A DNA stretch of 7,088 bases from Bdellovibrionales bacterium (GTDB taxonomy: Bacteria > Bdellovibrionota > Bacteriovoracia > Bacteriovoracales > Bacteriovoracaceae), in NCBI GenBank assembly GCA_023250775.1, contig JAHFAA010000195.1:1-7088 (forward strand). Reading direction: 5' to 3'. This document shows positions 5,343 through 7,088 of the stretch, piece by piece. Below the pieces are notes generated by a model. That model made no database searches. It was not told the DNA's origin and saw only the letters and a program-made list of their open reading frames with translations. Each line of letters begins with the position of its first letter. The first letter of the stretch is position 1. The position numbers and the translations under genes were made by a program.

Positions 5343-5777
5343 TCAAAGGTAGCCAATCGGACTACAATTTCCGGCGAGTTTTTTCATTCTTTTCGTCAAC
5401 CTTTGGGTTTCAGACGTTTTGAGTGTTGGCAGCTCAGCTGCCTCCTCCAGAAAGGTTAGATAGGCCTTCAGTGCGGTGTCTTTCTTGGCCAGAATTGAAA
5501 GGTTTTTAAGGAGCTGATCAACCGTGAATTTCTTAATTTTATAGTTGGTGATTTCAGAGAGCCTTGTGACAGGGATTTTAGTTATTGCGCTCATTTCTTT
5601 TAGTTTCATTCTCTTTGAATTGGCAAATTGAACAAAATGTTTGCATAAACTGAGTTTTAATTTCTCTTCAGTGGATAATTTCGATTTATCGGTAATATGA
5701 GTAAGGGCCTTTTGTTTCTTTTTGGCCTTCTCGATTCTTTTAATTAATTCTTCATTGGAATAAGTCATTATCGCCAT
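5343..5777 (-). CDS. Cro/C1-type HTH protein, probable antitoxin
   Basis: A 144-aa protein (141 aa from the second ATG, 5768). It has a lysine-rich, probably helical N-terminal part (residues 9-56), then a HTH at about 57-80: MKLKEMSAITKIPVTRLSEI followed by TNYKIKKFTVDQLLKNLSIL, the pattern of HigA-like XRE antitoxins. The C-terminal 45 residues contain an acidic AYLTFLEEAAELP stretch that could contact a toxin. It overlaps the end of the upstream gene; the second ATG shares one base with that gene's TAA (TAATG), which marks tight coupling and favours M4 as start. Toxin-first order is that of higBA. Such antitoxins usually bind and silence their own promoter, and the inverted repeat at 6168-6193 is a candidate site. 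Confidence 0.72.
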   Translation of the reverse strand: MAIMTYSNEELIKRIEKAKKKQKALTHITDKSKLSTEEKLKLSLCKHFVQFANSKRMKLKEMSAITKIPVTRLSEITNYKIKKFTVDQLLKNLSILAKKDTALKAYLTFLEEAAELPTLKTSETQRLTKRMKKLAGNCSPIGYL

Positions 5778-6139
5778 CCAGGGAAAATGGTTATCGTGTG
5801 TAACAGGTCACTTTTATCGTAGTGTGTATCAAAAATCATAATAAATTCTTTCCCAAAAAATTTGCCAGCAACGGGGCAATTGACTCTGATTGAAAATTGT
5901 GAAACCTTGCCTTTGTAATGGTTGGCCATGATCTCTTCTCCATCGAGGAGCATAAGGAATTTTTCGATATCCATGACAGTAAGGTTGGACCTTTTGATCT
6001 TATTTAAAAAGCCGGTTTTTTTATCAAGCCCGAAGTTAATGTGATCAATTTCAACTGTAGCTCTGCTGACTTTATTCGAGTTGAAAACGATGGACCTTTT
6101 GAGCTTGATTTCAACTATCCTGCCTCTCTTGTGACTCAT
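5768..6139 (-). CDS. Unrecognised basic protein, candidate toxin partner of the HTH protein
   Basis: A 123-aa basic, soluble protein that I cannot place in a family. It has no membrane segment or signal peptide. A lysine/arginine-rich N-terminus (SHKRGRIVEIKLKR) is followed by alternating hydrophobic stretches suggesting beta strands, a helix near DIEKFLMLLDGEEIM, and a distinctive end KEFIMIFDTHYDKSDLL...TIFPGWR. Size, charge, strand-rich character and one-base overlap with a downstream XRE-type gene fit a type II toxin in higBA order, perhaps RelE-like, but no catalytic residues are certain; H and D in FDTHYDKSD are candidates. An ATG at 6160 would add seven residues, but AAGAAGGA sits seven bases before the ATG ending at 6139 and nothing comparable precedes 6160, so the shorter form is preferred. 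Confidence 0.6.
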   Translation of the reverse strand: MSHKRGRIVEIKLKRSIVFNSNKVSRATVEIDHINFGLDKKTGFLNKIKRSNLTVMDIEKFLMLLDGEEIMANHYKGKVSQFSIRVNCPVAGKFFGKEFIMIFDTHYDKSDLLHTITIFPGWR

Positions 6140-6146
6140 TCTAGCA

Positions 6147-6154
6147 TCCTTCTT
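6147..6154 (-). promoter_or_regulatory. Shine-Dalgarno AAGAAGGA deciding the toxin start
   Basis: Seven bases separate AAGAAGGA from the ATG at 6137-6139 on the minus strand. The longer alternative start at 6160 is preceded only by T-rich sequence, so this site places the true start at 6139. Confidence 0.6.
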
Positions 6155-6167
6155 GATCATGATAAAG

Positions 6168-6193
6168 AAAAATTACAAAATTATGTAATTTTT
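6168..6193. repeat. Perfect 9-bp inverted repeat upstream of the TA pair, candidate operator
   Basis: AAAAATTAC (6168-6176) and GTAATTTTT (6185-6193) are exact inverted copies around an 8-base AT spacer. It begins 28 bases upstream of the preferred toxin start, where antitoxin operators usually lie. A CATAAT -10-like hexamer (minus strand) sits within it. The AT richness lowers its significance. Confidence 0.45.
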
Positions 6194-6330
6194 AATTATC
6201 ACGCGTGGATAGAGCAAGGTTCATCATGGATATTACATAATGCTTTCCTTAATAAAAGAATAAATGCTCCTGACTATCTTAATTTTTCACTTTTTTCATT
6301 TTGGATATGGATAGATGTTTGTGGCGTTAG

Positions 6331-6385
6331 TTGGGTACGCCATTCTTCTGCGAAGCGCACAAAAGAATAGCGTACTCTTGCCCAA
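6331..6385. repeat. Long imperfect hairpin, possible structured RNA or repeat element
   Basis: Nested inverted arms can pair as TTGGG/CCCAA (6331-6335 with 6381-6385), TACGC/GCGTA (6336-6340 with 6370-6374), ATTCTT/AAGAAT (6342-6347 with 6363-6368) and TGCG/CGCA (6349-6352 with 6356-6359) around a three-base AAG loop. Twenty base pairs form, with a six-base CTCTTG bulge on the 3' arm. No T-run follows in either direction, so it is not an ordinary terminator. It is more GC-rich than its surroundings. Confidence 0.6.
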
Positions 6386-6637
6386 GCATGCGTTAATCGG
6401 ATTGTTACGGTTTATGATCGCAACATTGATTCTATTCAAGGAAATGTATCATGAATGAAATGCAGGACCACATAAATACATTATAAGGGACTTTCATGTT
6501 AGAATAAATCATGGACAGAGAAATTTTGGTGGATTTTTGATCGTTAATCCCTGTCACTAGACTTTCTCATATTGCTTCGAGAGAAAATCGATGATGATAT
6601 TAATAGGCGAAACAAAAATTAAAGATAGAACAATAAC

Positions 6638-7088
6638 ATGAAAAAATATATCCTCTCGCTATCCTATATTGGTCTCCTTTTGTTTGTTTTCAATAGCTGC
6701 AGCACTGCTCGCATTCCAACTCAGAAGGCACCTGATCCCTTTCAACTCACTGTATCGATCGATCGTTGGGACGATCAGGATCGCTGGACTGTAAATTATC
6801 GGACAAACCGCCCTGTCTCGAAGCTTTTTTTTGATCGTCAGATGAATCGTTTTCGTCGCAGCAATTGGATTTCTAAAACACCCGGCATAATCATAAAAGA
6901 GATCGAGGGAAAAGAGGCCATCGTTGCCGAAAATGGTGAACAGTTCGATTCTGTGAGCTTTGAATGTGCTTCTTATTATGAGCAGAAGCTCAATGATTAT
7001 AAGTTTTTTCAGGCCTTCAGTGACGGAAGTCTGGTTATGTACACTGGCCAATACAATGCTTACCCAGATGAGTCGGGAAGTGAGACGG
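6638..7088 (+). CDS. Lipoprotein of unknown function, 5' part
   Basis: The reading frame is open from ATG to the right edge (150 codons visible). The N-terminus is a lipoprotein signal: KK, a hydrophobic stretch ILSLSYIGLLLFVF, then NSC with the lipidated Cys at residue 21; the -3 residue is Phe, which is less usual than Leu. The mature part is globular and strand-rich with WTVNYRTNRPVSKLFFDRQ at about residues 52-70 and later YKFFQAFSDGSLVMYTGQY. The W-x-V-x-Y...PV..L.F pattern reminds me of the N-terminal beta domain of M61/M1-type peptidases, but the zinc motif would lie outside the window, so this is only a hint. Residue +2 after the Cys is Ser, compatible with outer-membrane sorting. The ribosome site is weak (AAAGA). 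Base composition is more balanced than in the sulfur module. Confidence 0.78.
   Translation, partial: MKKYILSLSYIGLLLFVFNSCSTARIPTQKAPDPFQLTVSIDRWDDQDRWTVNYRTNRPVSKLFFDRQMNRFRRSNWISKTPGIIIKEIEGKEAIVAENGEQFDSVSFECASYYEQKLNDYKFFQAFSDGSLVMYTGQYNAYPDESGSET

Larger units (their letters stand above)
6140..6637. other. Intergenic region upstream of both the TA pair and the lipoprotein gene
   Basis: About 500 bases between divergent genes. It contains the TA ribosome site, an inverted repeat near the TA start, and a long imperfect hairpin at 6331-6385. An 11-codon plus-strand ORF (6451-6486) preceded by AAGGA is too short to call. No tRNA is seen and I could not identify convincing promoters for either flanking gene. 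Confidence 0.55.

Noticed and set aside
5148..5459. 60-codon open frames on both strands of the 5003-5342 gap
   Set aside because: The composition is not protein-like, there is no ribosome site, and one overlaps the C-terminus of the HTH gene. They add nothing beyond the repeat cluster and the MPELPD ORF.
6041..6370. 109-codon open frame on the plus strand
   Set aside because: It is largely antisense to the toxin candidate and runs through the AT-rich operator and the hairpin, with no ribosome site or family motif.
6330..6386. Integron attC site, because GTTGGGT at 6330 fits GTTRRRY and GCCCAAG at the other end nearly fits RYYYAAC
   Set aside because: In attC the order is RYYYAAC at the 5' end and GTTRRRY at the 3' end, with AAC and GTT facing the stem interior. 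Here the order is reversed on both strands, and no integrase or cassette array is present.
6659..7051. 130-codon open frame on the minus strand
   Set aside because: It is antisense to the lipoprotein gene, which has a clear lipobox and coding character; the minus frame has none.

Overview
The window is bacterial, AT-rich by eye, and densely packed with short intergenic gaps and clear Shine-Dalgarno sequences. Nothing in it fixes the taxon. The gene style would fit a Gram-negative such as a Bdellovibrionota or deltaproteobacterial relative, but that is a weak guess. The lipoprotein at the right end fits a diderm.

Layout. (1) At the left edge, on the minus strand, is the 5' end of a MutM/Fpg-type DNA glycosylase whose second residue is Thr instead of the usual catalytic Pro. 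(2) A 214-bp gap holds a C8 tract and a pair of TCCCGACT repeats. (3) The core is a divergent thiol/sulfane-sulfur module. On the minus strand a thioredoxin is followed by a SAM-dependent methyltransferase. On the plus strand lie a CoA-disulfide/persulfide reductase fused to a rhodanese domain, a Cys-rich YgaP-like membrane protein, a membrane-anchored rhodanese, an ArsP/COG0701 permease and a small TM0996-type thioredoxin-like protein. The two arms share an 82-bp control region in which two opposed sigma70-like promoters overlap one 32-bp AT-rich palindrome. (4) A 340-bp gap carries a second TCCCGACT cluster and a 24-codon minus-strand ORF that opens like a MutM gene. (5) On the minus strand is a toxin-antitoxin-like pair: an unrecognised 123-aa basic protein overlapping by one base a Cro/C1-type HTH protein. 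(6) A ~500-bp gap contains an inverted repeat upstream of that pair and a long imperfect hairpin. (7) At the right edge is the 5' part of a plus-strand lipoprotein gene.

How the module may work (inference). The reductase-rhodanese fusion reduces CoA or other low-molecular-weight persulfides and disulfides with NAD(P)H. The membrane-proximal rhodanese and the Cys-rich YgaP-like protein handle sulfane sulfur at the inner membrane. The permease, paired with its small CXXC protein, moves an unidentified thiol-reactive substrate such as a metalloid, a metal or a sulfur compound. The divergent thioredoxin and methyltransferase supply reduction and possible methylation. No regulator is encoded here, although the palindrome looks like an operator for one.

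The most unusual details are the permease start, which appears to be an AUU codon coupled to a 16-codon ORF, the Thr-2 MutM, the unrecognised toxin candidate, and the matching repeats that flank the thiol module.
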